A stretch of DNA of 7,415 bases from CADAWZ01 sp045114665 (GCA_045114665.1 JBGUKW010000212.1:1-7415), one strand, 5' to 3'. Shown: positions 1 through 6,572, counted from the first letter of the stretch. Notes: generated from the sequence alone by a model not told the origin. Made by a program: numbers and translations.

Positions 1-369
1 ATCATATTCTAAATTTGCGACTATGTTGGAATACCCGCTCTTAAATAAATCCGAACTTTTTTCAAAAGATACAATTAATTTACAATCTTTATCTATTTTA
101 TCATAATTGCCATTTTTCAAAAAAACAATTTTATCATCTTGATATATATAATCAGATAAATTTGGAATCAATTCAGAACCTTTTACAAAAACAGATAATG
201 TTGCAGAATCAACTTTATTTTTTTCTTCCAATGTTGTATGACCACTATAATACAACATGGCTGGATATATTATTACAGGAAAGATAATCAAACTGACAAT
301 TAGACCAAAAGTCCTGACAATTTCTTTAATTTCTCTTAAATATAGTTTAGTAATTATTCTAAAATCCAT
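1..369 (-). CDS. natB: ABC-2 type (NatB-like) transporter permease, N-terminal part, cut by window edge
   Basis: An open frame of 123 codons runs from ATG at 369 leftwards to base 1 with no stop; an in-frame stop lies just upstream (379-381), so 369 is the natural start. The protein begins with a charged amphipathic stretch (MDFRIITKLYLREIKEIVR), followed by one hydrophobic membrane segment at about residues 21-41 with prolines at 31 and 36. That pattern is typical of the first helix of NatB/ABC-2 permeases. A hydrophilic, probably extracytoplasmic region then begins (from about residue 44), as in NatB-type proteins where a large loop separates helix 1 from the C-terminal helix bundle. The gene lies downstream of, and on the same strand as, a NatA-like ATPase, so the pair probably forms an exporter in the inner membrane. 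NatAB of Bacillus exports sodium; the substrate here cannot be told. Only a weak purine-rich ribosome site precedes the ATG. The type assignment is good; the exact family rests on the neighbour and on helix 1. Confidence 0.72.
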   Translation of the reverse strand, partial: MDFRIITKLYLREIKEIVRTFGLIVSLIIFPVIIYPAMLYYSGHTTLEEKNKVDSATLSVFVKGSELIPNLSDYIYQDDKIVFLKNGNYDKIDKDCKLIVSFEKSSDLFKSGYSNIVANLEYD

Positions 370-428
370 AATTATTTTTCACTTTTTTCTGGGCTGTAAA
401 AAAGTAAATAGTTTGTTATCTGCTATCG

Positions 429-539
429 CAACTTTTTGGGTGTAAAGAGGAATTAACGAAAATCAATTTTTAGTTCATAATAATTGCAAAATTAATAACA
501 AAAATTGATTTTCCTAAAAAAGACACCTCACAAAAGTTG
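429..539. repeat. 111-bp imperfect inverted repeat between the ATPase and permease genes
   Basis: The arms are 429-471 and 500-539. The inner 14 bp pair perfectly (GAAAATCAATTTTT at 458-471 with its complement at 500-513) around a 28-nt centre. Further out, GGTGT (439-443) pairs with ACACC (523-527), and CAACTTTT (429-436) pairs with its complement at 532-539. Bases between these blocks do not pair well. No flanking target duplication is visible (TATCG on the left, TTCAT on the right) and no T-run follows, so it is neither a clear mobile element nor a classical terminator. It could fold in the natA-natB transcript and modulate downstream expression, or be a small dispersed repeat of this genome. 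Confidence 0.6.
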
Positions 540-594
540 TTCATTTAGAGTTTTTTCACAGCCACGAAAATTCTTTTCCCTTTATAAATTCTGA

Positions 595-1359
595 CTATGT
601 ACTATACTGTTCAATATTTTTCAAAAAACACTGTGTCAAATCATCGCAATTAAATTGTTTTTTTAGATCATCTGTTGAGCCATTAGAAATTAATTTTCCA
701 TTATACAAAAAAATTATTTTATCCGATAATTTTTCTATTTCATCCATTGCATGAGCAGAATATAAAACAGTTTTCCCATTCTCTTTAGCATTTTTTACAA
801 GCCAAAGAATATGTCTTCTTGCAAGAATATCAAGTCCATTTGTAGCTTCATCTAAAATTAAAATATTTGGATCATTTATCATAGCCCTTGCAATAGATAT
901 TTTTTGTTTCTCCCCTGTTGATAAATTTTTGCAAATTCTATTTTCTATCTTTTTAAAATCGAGAATTTCAGAAAGTTCATCAATCCTCTTTAAAGCCAAA
1001 TCTTTTTCCATTCCATATAATTCAGCAAAAAATAAAAGAAGCTCCTTTCCTGTTAAACGCTCATAAATGGAAGTTTCGGATGATAAAAAGCCTATATTTT
1101 TTTTATTTTCCTCTCCATATTTAGAATTATCCAATCCATTTATTTTTACAGTACCAGATGTTGGAGATATTAACGACGAAATTATTCTTAAAAGAGTAGT
1201 TTTTCCAGCTCCATTAGGACCAACAATTCCAACAATCTCTCCTTTTTTACAGGAAAAAGAAACATTATCAAGTACAGTTAAAGGACCTTTTTTTAAATCA
1301 TAAAAGACTTTTGACACATTTTCTAACGATATAACTAAATTATTTTCAATATTACTCAT
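595..1359 (-). CDS. natA: NatA-like ABC transporter ATP-binding protein
   Basis: A complete 254-residue nucleotide-binding subunit that should power export by the adjacent permease at the cytoplasmic membrane face. Walker A is GPNGAGKTT at residues 47-55, the signature is LSTGE at 146-150, Walker B is ILILDEAT at 166-173 with catalytic Glu171, the D-loop follows (NGLD), and the switch histidine is His203 in SAHAMDE. The Q-loop region reads GFLSSETSIYERLT. The absent canonical glutamine and the LYxRLT-like motif are usual for NatA-type and related ABC-2 exporters rather than importers. The length fits the family. The start at 1359 is the only sensible ATG, but no convincing Shine-Dalgarno precedes it. 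The permease gene follows after 225 nt, an unusually long gap for such a pair. Family assignment is firm; sodium as substrate is only an analogy with Bacillus NatA. Confidence 0.9.
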   Translation of the reverse strand: MSNIENNLVISLENVSKVFYDLKKGPLTVLDNVSFSCKKGEIVGIVGPNGAGKTTLLRIISSLISPTSGTVKINGLDNSKYGEENKKNIGFLSSETSIYERLTGKELLLFFAELYGMEKDLALKRIDELSEILDFKKIENRICKNLSTGEKQKISIARAMINDPNILILDEATNGLDILARRHILWLVKNAKENGKTVLYSAHAMDEIEKLSDKIIFLYNGKLISNGSTDDLKKQFNCDDLTQCFLKNIEQYST

Positions 1360-1472
1360 AAATTGTAAAATTTATCAAAGAAAGATAAAATCCCTTTAAA
1401 AGCAGGGAATAAAGATTAAAATAACGAAAAAATTAGATAAATATAAAAATGTTCAAAAAAGGAAGTTTAAAT
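1360..1472. promoter_or_regulatory. Divergent intergenic region, presumed promoters for natA and for the kinase-like/aro operon
   Basis: About 113 bp separate two divergently transcribed genes, so promoters in both directions are expected here. The stretch is so AT-rich that many hexamers resemble -10 boxes (for example around TAGATAAAT at 1434-1442), and I cannot choose one with confidence. A small GC-containing palindrome, TCCCT (1391-1395) with AGGGA (1404-1408) around 8 nt, stands out from the AT background and could be an operator half-site pair or chance. Confidence 0.35.
1461..1465 (+). promoter_or_regulatory. Shine-Dalgarno GGAAG that sets the kinase-like gene start at 1473
   Basis: AAAAAAGGAAG ends 7 nt before ATG 1473, which is ideal spacing. 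The in-frame ATG at 1449 has only A/T sequence in front of it and would place this ribosome site inside the coding region. The 1473 start gives a protein beginning MSDDFMNSL. Confidence 0.7.
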
Positions 1473-4016
1473 ATGTCTGATGATTTTATGAATTCGTTAA
1501 TTGAACAGAGAAGAAAAAGGGAAGAAAATAAAACTTCTGATTCGCCTTTATCTGATTTCTCCGACTTAGATATGTTATTCGGCTCAAAAGGTTCAAGCAA
1601 AGCAGAAGATAACAATATCACACAACAAACAAGTATTCCAGAAATTAAAAAGGTAACTCCTGCTATTGGACTTGATTTAAAGCAAAACAATTTACAACAA
1701 GGACAAATAGCTTCTCTTTCTGTCCAACAAATGAGAGCGATGCCAGCTCAACCACAAGATAGACCGAAAACATTATCAACCATGCAAACAGGTCAGATGA
1801 CATCTTCTTCTGTACAACAAGCAAGAGCTATACCTATTCAGCCACAAGAGAGACAGAGGATGATGCAGGTACAGCAAGGACAGATGCTCTCTCCAAATAT
1901 GCAACAAATGAGAGCTACAACTCCTCCCCCACAGGACAGACAGAGAATGTTGCAACAAATGCAGGCACAGCAAGGGCAAATTTCACCTGCTCAGCCTAGA
2001 GCAACTCAACCATTACCAACACAAGATAGGCACAGAATGTTGCAACAAATGCAAAATCAGCAAATGTCTTCCATGTTACAACCTGGTCAACAAAGACTGA
2101 GACAAGCACCTACTACTACTCAATTACAAGATAGACAGAGAATGTTGCAACAGATGCAGGCACAACAGGGACAAATTTCACTTACTCAACAAAATGTTGC
2201 ACAAGTTCAAAAAACAGCACAACCTACATCTATGCTCAATCAGCAGAAATCGATGGTTGCCACAAGTGGAATAAAAGCCCCTGTAGCACCACCTGTAGCA
2301 ACAAAACCTGAAGAAATATCAATAAATTTAGAGAAAAAGCAAGATATTTCTCAAATAATGGCTCAAGAAATAAAGCAAAATACAGAACATTCTCCAAAAG
2401 TAAATGAAAATATAGAAGCTCCCAAAACAATAGATCAAACATTAGCGACAGAAGAACCAATAAAATTATTTGATTCTACCCCTTCAACTTCTAATGCTGG
2501 TAATTCAAGAAGTATAATTGAATCTGCTCGAAGAGCCAGTATGCAAAAAAGAGCAATGGAAAATACTGGAGTAGCTGGCAGAACAAGAATGTCTCCTGCT
2601 TCTGCAGGATTACTTGCTGAAATGAGAGGAATGGGACAAGCTCAAAAACCTGCTCAACCTCAAGTTCCTGCTATCCAAAATATAAAAGTTGACGATCCTT
2701 CAATTTCAGATGAAGTTGACAGACTTTTGAAACAAATTGGCGAATTCCATGAAATTAGTGATAGATTAAATGAAGAAATAGATACATTAAAAAGACAACA
2801 AACACAAATAACACAATTTATAACAGTATTTTTTAACCAAGATACTGTTGAAAATGCACTTGACACAATATTTTCATCAATTAAAAACTTCATGAAATGT
2901 GATGCTCTTGAATTCATGTATCTCGATGAACCTCAAGGACTTATCTTCTTGTATTCATTGACAAATGATGGAATATTTCAGTGGGAAGATTATGTCTCAT
3001 ACAAAGGCACAGATTTTGAGCCTGTAATTGCTGCACAACAGCCAGATATTGTGAATGATCTTTCATTAAAAGAAGCATATCCTGTTTCTGGAATTGCAGA
3101 AAGTTTTGGATTGCGTTCCTTATTGCGAGTTCCATGTGCATCTGCAGAAAGTTTTGTTGGATATCTCGACATATTTGCAAAAGATCCATCTGCATATTCA
3201 GAAGAAGAACAACAAAAAGCGTCAACTTATGCAATAGCAGCAGCATTTTTCTTTGAAAATATGTTCCTCAAAGAAAAACTCAGTTATATAAGAAAAAGCT
3301 CTCGTCCAAAACCAGACAGAGATTATTTGAATATGACTGAATATCTAAAACAGCAGTTTGACAAGCCACTTGATGAAATAAATGAAAATGCAGACAATAC
3401 TCTAAAGCCTAAAAACGGCAAATTGATGTCAAAACAATATGAATTTTTACAAAACATCAAAGGCGAAGTAACATTCATAAAAAAATGTTCTCTATATTTG
3501 AGAGAATATCTCGAATTTACAGCAGATCAAAAACAGCCTAATATAACGAGAGTTGACATCAAAAAGTTAGTAAAAGATGTTGACAAGAGAATGAAAAAAG
3601 ATGTTGAAGATAAATCTGTAAGATTGATGATTGAACATGAAAAAAATCCACCACAAATACTTGCGGATTACAACTGGATGCTTCGTATATTACTTGCACT
3701 TTTAGACAATGCACTTGAAGCAACAGAAATAAATAAATCTTTCAGATTGAGTGTTGACACAACATCTGATCCTGAATATGCTGAATTTGGTGTATATGAC
3801 AATGGAAAAGATCAAATCATGTCAGGAGACTACACAAATATATTTACACCATTTGGCACACTTTCAACAAAAGCAAATAAAAAGAGAACAAGGCTTTTCT
3901 TAAATTTGCCACTTGTTAAAATGTATGTTGAAAGAATGAATGGTATAATAACTGTAGACTCACAAAAAGAAGACACTATGTTTTCTGTAAAAATTCCAAT
4001 AGCAAAAAGAAGATAA
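1473..4016 (+). CDS. GAF domain protein with degenerate histidine-kinase core and glutamine-rich repeat tail
   Basis: An 847-residue protein with no signal peptide or membrane segment, so probably cytoplasmic. Residues 1-68 are polar and charged. Residues 69-261 are about 30% Gln, rich in Met and Pro, with five degenerate repeats. Residues 262-410 look disordered. A coiled coil spans about 413-450, and a GAF sensor domain about 452-600, recognisable by LRVPC, VGYLDIFAKDPSAYSEEE and a closing AIAAAFFFEN helix. A DHp-like helical pair follows (about 616-700), then an HATPase_c-like domain (about 729-842) with N-box LLDNALEA (Asn746), G1 core DNG (776-778) and F-box-like IFTPF. Two key elements are missing. 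The H-box SHELRTPL is matched by KQQFDKPL, giving Gln627 where the phospho-accepting His should be. The G2 box GxGLGLxIVK is matched by RLFLNLPLVK, with all three glycines lost. Autophosphorylation on His is therefore unlikely; ATP binding is doubtful. No response regulator lies nearby. aroE starts 1 nt after the stop, suggesting translational coupling. I infer a pseudokinase sensor or scaffold; its true role is unknown. Confidence 0.82.
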   Translation: MSDDFMNSLIEQRRKREENKTSDSPLSDFSDLDMLFGSKGSSKAEDNNITQQTSIPEIKKVTPAIGLDLKQNNLQQGQIASLSVQQMRAMPAQPQDRPKTLSTMQTGQMTSSSVQQARAIPIQPQERQRMMQVQQGQMLSPNMQQMRATTPPPQDRQRMLQQMQAQQGQISPAQPRATQPLPTQDRHRMLQQMQNQQMSSMLQPGQQRLRQAPTTTQLQDRQRMLQQMQAQQGQISLTQQNVAQVQKTAQPTSMLNQQKSMVATSGIKAPVAPPVATKPEEISINLEKKQDISQIMAQEIKQNTEHSPKVNENIEAPKTIDQTLATEEPIKLFDSTPSTSNAGNSRSIIESARRASMQKRAMENTGVAGRTRMSPASAGLLAEMRGMGQAQKPAQPQVPAIQNIKVDDPSISDEVDRLLKQIGEFHEISDRLNEEIDTLKRQQTQITQFITVFFNQDTVENALDTIFSSIKNFMKCDALEFMYLDEPQGLIFLYSLTNDGIFQWEDYVSYKGTDFEPVIAAQQPDIVNDLSLKEAYPVSGIAESFGLRSLLRVPCASAESFVGYLDIFAKDPSAYSEEEQQKASTYAIAAAFFFENMFLKEKLSYIRKSSRPKPDRDYLNMTEYLKQQFDKPLDEINENADNTLKPKNGKLMSKQYEFLQNIKGEVTFIKKCSLYLREYLEFTADQKQPNITRVDIKKLVKDVDKRMKKDVEDKSVRLMIEHEKNPPQILADYNWMLRILLALLDNALEATEINKSFRLSVDTTSDPEYAEFGVYDNGKDQIMSGDYTNIFTPFGTLSTKANKKRTRLFLNLPLVKMYVERMNGIITVDSQKEDTMFSVKIPIAKRR
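1755..2180 (+). repeat. Five in-frame degenerate repeats coding for Q-rich units in the kinase-like protein
   Basis: Units are anchored on a Q(D/E)R motif, whose acidic codon falls at 1758, 1848, 1935, 2025 and 2130, giving spacings of 30, 29, 30 and 35 codons. The later units read QDRxRMLQQMQxQQ. Units 3 and 5 are almost identical over 48 nt (1938-1985 and 2133-2180): four differences, all synonymous, and both encode RQRMLQQMQAQQGQIS. Units 1 and 2 have diverged further. This is an intragenic protein repeat, not a CRISPR array or a non-coding satellite. Confidence 0.85.
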
Positions 4017-4017
4017 T

Positions 4018-4863
4018 ATGAAAATTTATGGAATTGTTGGCTATCCATTAAAAGAAACTTTATCCCCTGTAATACATAACAGAGCATTTAAAGAAAATAA
4101 AATAGATGCTGAATATAGAATATTTAAATGTAAAACAGAAAAAGATATAAATATTTTATTAAAAGAAAAAAAAATAAGTGGATTTAATGTAACAATTCCA
4201 CACAAAAATAATATTTTACAGTTTCTCGATACAACATCTGAAAAAGCAAAATATTCAGGTGCTGTAAATGCAGTTAAAATATTGGATAATGGAAAAATAT
4301 TTGGAGATAATTTTGATATAGATGGATTTACAGAATCCTTTTCAAAATGTCAACAGATAAAAAATGGCAATTTTATAATATTGGGTTGTGGAGGAAGTGC
4401 AAGAGCAGTCTATTATTCTCTTGCTTCTAATGGTGCAGATAAAATAACAATCAGTGCAAGAAACACAAAAAAAGCAGAAGATATGCACAGTTATTTTGAC
4501 ACCTATTTTCCAAAAGTAATAAAAAATATAACATCTTTTGGAGATATTTCAAACGAGGTAAAAAATTGTAACGGGCTAATAAATTGCACTCCCTGCACAA
4601 TGCAAGGATTTGAAGATACATTTAAATTTACAATTCCTGAAAATATTGAAAAAAAATGTTTTGTATTCGATCTCGTATATGTTCCACAGAATACAAAACT
4701 TATTGAAAATGCAAAATATTTGGGATTAAATTCAAAATGTGGTCTTGAAATGCTTTTAATACAGGCATTAAAATCTTTTGAAATGTGGACTAACAAAACA
4801 TTTGATATAATTGAAATTTTTCAATACTTAAAAAATGATAAATGGAAAAATCTTCGTTCCTAG
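4018..4863 (+). CDS. aroE: Shikimate dehydrogenase (NADP+)
   Basis: A complete 281-residue enzyme that reversibly reduces 3-dehydroshikimate to shikimate in the cytoplasm, using NADPH. The N-terminal substrate domain shows GYPLKETLSPVIHN (8-21) with Thr14 and Ser16 at the shikimate-binding positions, catalytic Lys63 in GFNVTIPHK, Asn84 in GAVNAV, and catalytic Asp100 in GDNFDIDGF. The Rossmann domain has GCGGSARA (123-130), with SARNTKKA after the second strand (an N-R-T motif favouring NADP), INCTP (188-192), and the closing substrate contacts in GLEMLLIQA (Gln249). Small departures from the common consensus are Thr for the first Ser of SxS and Phe99 for Thr in NTD; both still fit an active enzyme. 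The start is 1 nt after the preceding stop with only a weak purine-rich ribosome site, so translation probably depends on the upstream gene. aroC follows after 33 nt. Confidence 0.95.
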   Translation: MKIYGIVGYPLKETLSPVIHNRAFKENKIDAEYRIFKCKTEKDINILLKEKKISGFNVTIPHKNNILQFLDTTSEKAKYSGAVNAVKILDNGKIFGDNFDIDGFTESFSKCQQIKNGNFIILGCGGSARAVYYSLASNGADKITISARNTKKAEDMHSYFDTYFPKVIKNITSFGDISNEVKNCNGLINCTPCTMQGFEDTFKFTIPENIEKKCFVFDLVYVPQNTKLIENAKYLGLNSKCGLEMLLIQALKSFEMWTNKTFDIIEIFQYLKNDKWKNLRS

Positions 4864-4871
4864 ATAAATTT

Positions 4872-4890
4872 AGGAGAAAAAAATTTGGAG
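4872..4890 (+). promoter_or_regulatory. Two Shine-Dalgarno-like motifs before aroC
   Basis: AGGAG at 4872-4876 and GGAG at 4887-4890 both lie in the short aroE-aroC gap. The second is 6 nt from ATG 4897 and fits as the working site. The first is 20 nt away, too far to serve that start. No alternative long frame begins after it; the only in-frame upstream start (TTG 4885) meets a stop at 4891-4893. Confidence 0.55.
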
Positions 4891-4896
4891 TAAAAA

Positions 4897-6015
4897 ATGT
4901 ATTTTCTAACAGCAGGAGAATCACATGGCTATAGCATTACAGGAATTTTAGAAGGATTACCTGCTGGTTTTCAAATAAACATTGAATCAATTATAAATAC
5001 ATTAAGATTGCGACAAAATGGCTATGGTCGTGGAAACAGAATGAAAATTGAAACAGATGTTCCAATTTTTACATCTGGATTGATTGATGAAAAAACTTAT
5101 GGAGCTCCAATTTCCTTTTATTTAAAAAATAAAGCTCCTGAAAAATGTGGACGAAACTTAAAAATTCCTCGCCCAGGTCATTCTGATTTGTCAGGTTCTA
5201 TAAAATACAATCTTAAAGATTTATCACTGCCTGCTGAATGTAGAGGCGGAAGAAAAACAGTAGTAATAACAGTTTTAGGTGAAATCGCAAGACAATTTCT
5301 TGAAAAATTTGGAATAAAAATACTTGGATATACCATTTCAATAGGTAAAATATATTCTCTTGAAAATGAAGAATTTGACTGTGAAACTAAAAGAAAATAT
5401 GCAGAAAATTCATCTTTGAGGTTAATATCAAAATCAAAAGAACAAGAAATTAAAGAACTTATAGACAGAACAGAAAAAGATGGAGATACACTCGGGGGCA
5501 AAATAAAAATAATTGCAGAAAATGTTCCAATAGGTCTTGGTGATTTTTCACAATGGGATAAAGGTCTTGACTCTCGTTTATCTTCTGCATTGTTTTCCAT
5601 TCCTTCTATTAAAGCTGTTTCATTTGGAAAAGGTTTCAATTCTTCAGAAATGTTTGGAAGTGAATATCAAGATAAAATATATAAAAATGCAAAAAGAAAA
5701 ACTAACAATGCAGGAGGAATAGAAGGAGGTATTTCTAACGGAGAAAATATAGAAATTATTGTTTCGATGAAACCTATTCCAACTGTAAAAAAAGGTATTG
5801 ATTCAATAAATTTAGAGACTAATTTAGAGACAAAGACAGAATATATAAGATCTGATACTTGTGCTGTTCCAGCCTGTGCTATAGCCTGTGAAGCTATGAC
5901 ATCTTTAATGCTATTAGAAGCATTTTTAGAGCGATTTGGCTGTAACACTTATGAAGATACTTTAAGAAATTTTAAAACAATACAAAAAAAAATTTTGAGA
6001 CGGATTAAAGGGTGA
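4897..6015 (+). CDS. aroC: Chorismate synthase
   Basis: A complete 372-residue FMN-dependent enzyme that eliminates phosphate from EPSP to give chorismate, the branch point to aromatic amino acids and other aromatics. The family signatures are in order: TAGESHG with His10; LRLRQNGYGRGNRMKIETD (36-54); RPGHSD with the second conserved His, His95; DTLGGKI (197-203); PIGLG followed by an LDxxLxxALFSIPxIKAV block (about 211-241); AGGIEGGISNGE (272-283); and RSDTCAVPACAIACEAM (318-334). The length fits the short bacterial form. Deviations: the usual ERASARET-type segment reads ECRGGRKT (114-121), and the RHD of the C-terminal signature is RSD (Ser319). The two flavin/substrate histidines and the arginines around them remain, so I expect activity. 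The start is well supported by GGAG 6 nt upstream. The stop overlaps the aroK start by 4 nt. Confidence 0.96.
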   Translation: MYFLTAGESHGYSITGILEGLPAGFQINIESIINTLRLRQNGYGRGNRMKIETDVPIFTSGLIDEKTYGAPISFYLKNKAPEKCGRNLKIPRPGHSDLSGSIKYNLKDLSLPAECRGGRKTVVITVLGEIARQFLEKFGIKILGYTISIGKIYSLENEEFDCETKRKYAENSSLRLISKSKEQEIKELIDRTEKDGDTLGGKIKIIAENVPIGLGDFSQWDKGLDSRLSSALFSIPSIKAVSFGKGFNSSEMFGSEYQDKIYKNAKRKTNNAGGIEGGISNGENIEIIVSMKPIPTVKKGIDSINLETNLETKTEYIRSDTCAVPACAIACEAMTSLMLLEAFLERFGCNTYEDTLRNFKTIQKKILRRIKG

Positions 6016-6572
6016 AAAAAAATATATATTTAACTGGATTTATGGGTACAGGAAAAAGCACTGTTGGAAAACAACTTGCAAAAGCAACAGGCAAAAAATT
6101 CATAGATACAGATAGAGAAATAGAAAAAAAATTTTCAATGAGTATTAATTCCATATTTGATAAAAAGGGAGAGGAATTTTTCAGACAAGAAGAAAAAAAG
6201 CTTGTTGAAGAACTTTCTAAAAAATCAAATATGGTTATTTCTACAGGTGGCGGAACTATTGTTGACAACGAAAATTTTGATAAATTAAAGTCAACAGGTA
6301 TAATGATATGCCTTTGTACTGATAAAGAAGAACTTATAACACGATTAAAAAGAACAAATAAAAGACCTCATCTGAGAGGTGGAAATATAGAAGAAAAAAT
6401 TAATAAAATATTGACTGAACGAGAAGAAGTATTCAATAAGATCAAAATAAGAATCAATACAACTAATATGACACCAAGAGAAGTTGTAAATAAATTACTC
6501 AGTCTTTTAAAAATAAAACAAGATATATTATTTAAATCTCAATATATGGAAGAAGAAATATATATAGACTAA
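6012..6572 (+). CDS. aroK: Shikimate kinase
   Basis: A 186-residue kinase that phosphorylates the 3-hydroxyl of shikimate with ATP, directly after AroE in the pathway. The P-loop is GFMGTGKST (9-17). Shikimate contacts are Asp34 in DTD, Arg58 in FFRQEE, and Gly79-Gly81 in STGGGT, all at the positions numbered for the classical enzyme. The lid arginine lies in RPHLRGG (Arg118), and a late arginine in EREEVF (Arg137) matches the R-x-x-x-Y/F region. It starts with GTG at 6012 in a GTGA overlap with the aroC stop; the only possible Shine-Dalgarno is a weak GGA inside the end of aroC, so translational coupling is likely. The last ~18 residues (an acidic, tyrosine-containing tail after KIKQD) extend beyond the usual fold and have no clear role. 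A terminator follows at once. aroK and aroL types cannot be told apart by sequence alone. Confidence 0.94.
   Translation: MKKNIYLTGFMGTGKSTVGKQLAKATGKKFIDTDREIEKKFSMSINSIFDKKGEEFFRQEEKKLVEELSKKSNMVISTGGGTIVDNENFDKLKSTGIMICLCTDKEELITRLKRTNKRPHLRGGNIEEKINKILTEREEVFNKIKIRINTTNMTPREVVNKLLSLLKIKQDILFKSQYMEEEIYID

Noticed and set aside
257..445. Small plus-strand frame of 62 codons
   Set aside because: It lies mostly antisense to the permease frame, has no family resemblance, and ends inside the inverted repeat.
429..539. Inverted repeat as an insertion sequence or intrinsic terminator
   Set aside because: There is no transposase, no visible target duplication, a 28-nt loop, an AT-only inner stem and no T-run after the stem.
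470..544. Possible 24-codon minus-strand peptide (MNNFCEVSF...) between natA and natB
   Set aside because: It has no ribosome site, overlaps the inverted repeat arms and has low information content; it is not supportable as a gene.
1449..1472. Upstream ATG giving an 8-residue longer kinase-like protein
   Set aside because: It lacks a ribosome site, while GGAAG is placed ideally for ATG 1473.
1776..1979. Minus-strand frame rich in Leu/His/Ser across the Q-rich repeats
   Set aside because: It is the antisense reading of CAA/CAG-rich repeat codons; no start signal and no family.
1755..2180. CRISPR-like spaced repeats
   Set aside because: The repeats are degenerate, in frame, and encode protein units without unique spacers.
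2941..3246. 101-codon minus-strand frame over the GAF domain
   Set aside because: It is fully antisense to a recognisable GAF domain and has the composition of a shadow frame.
5178..5639. 153-codon minus-strand frame over aroC
   Set aside because: It is antisense to conserved chorismate synthase motifs and has no recognisable motif of its own.
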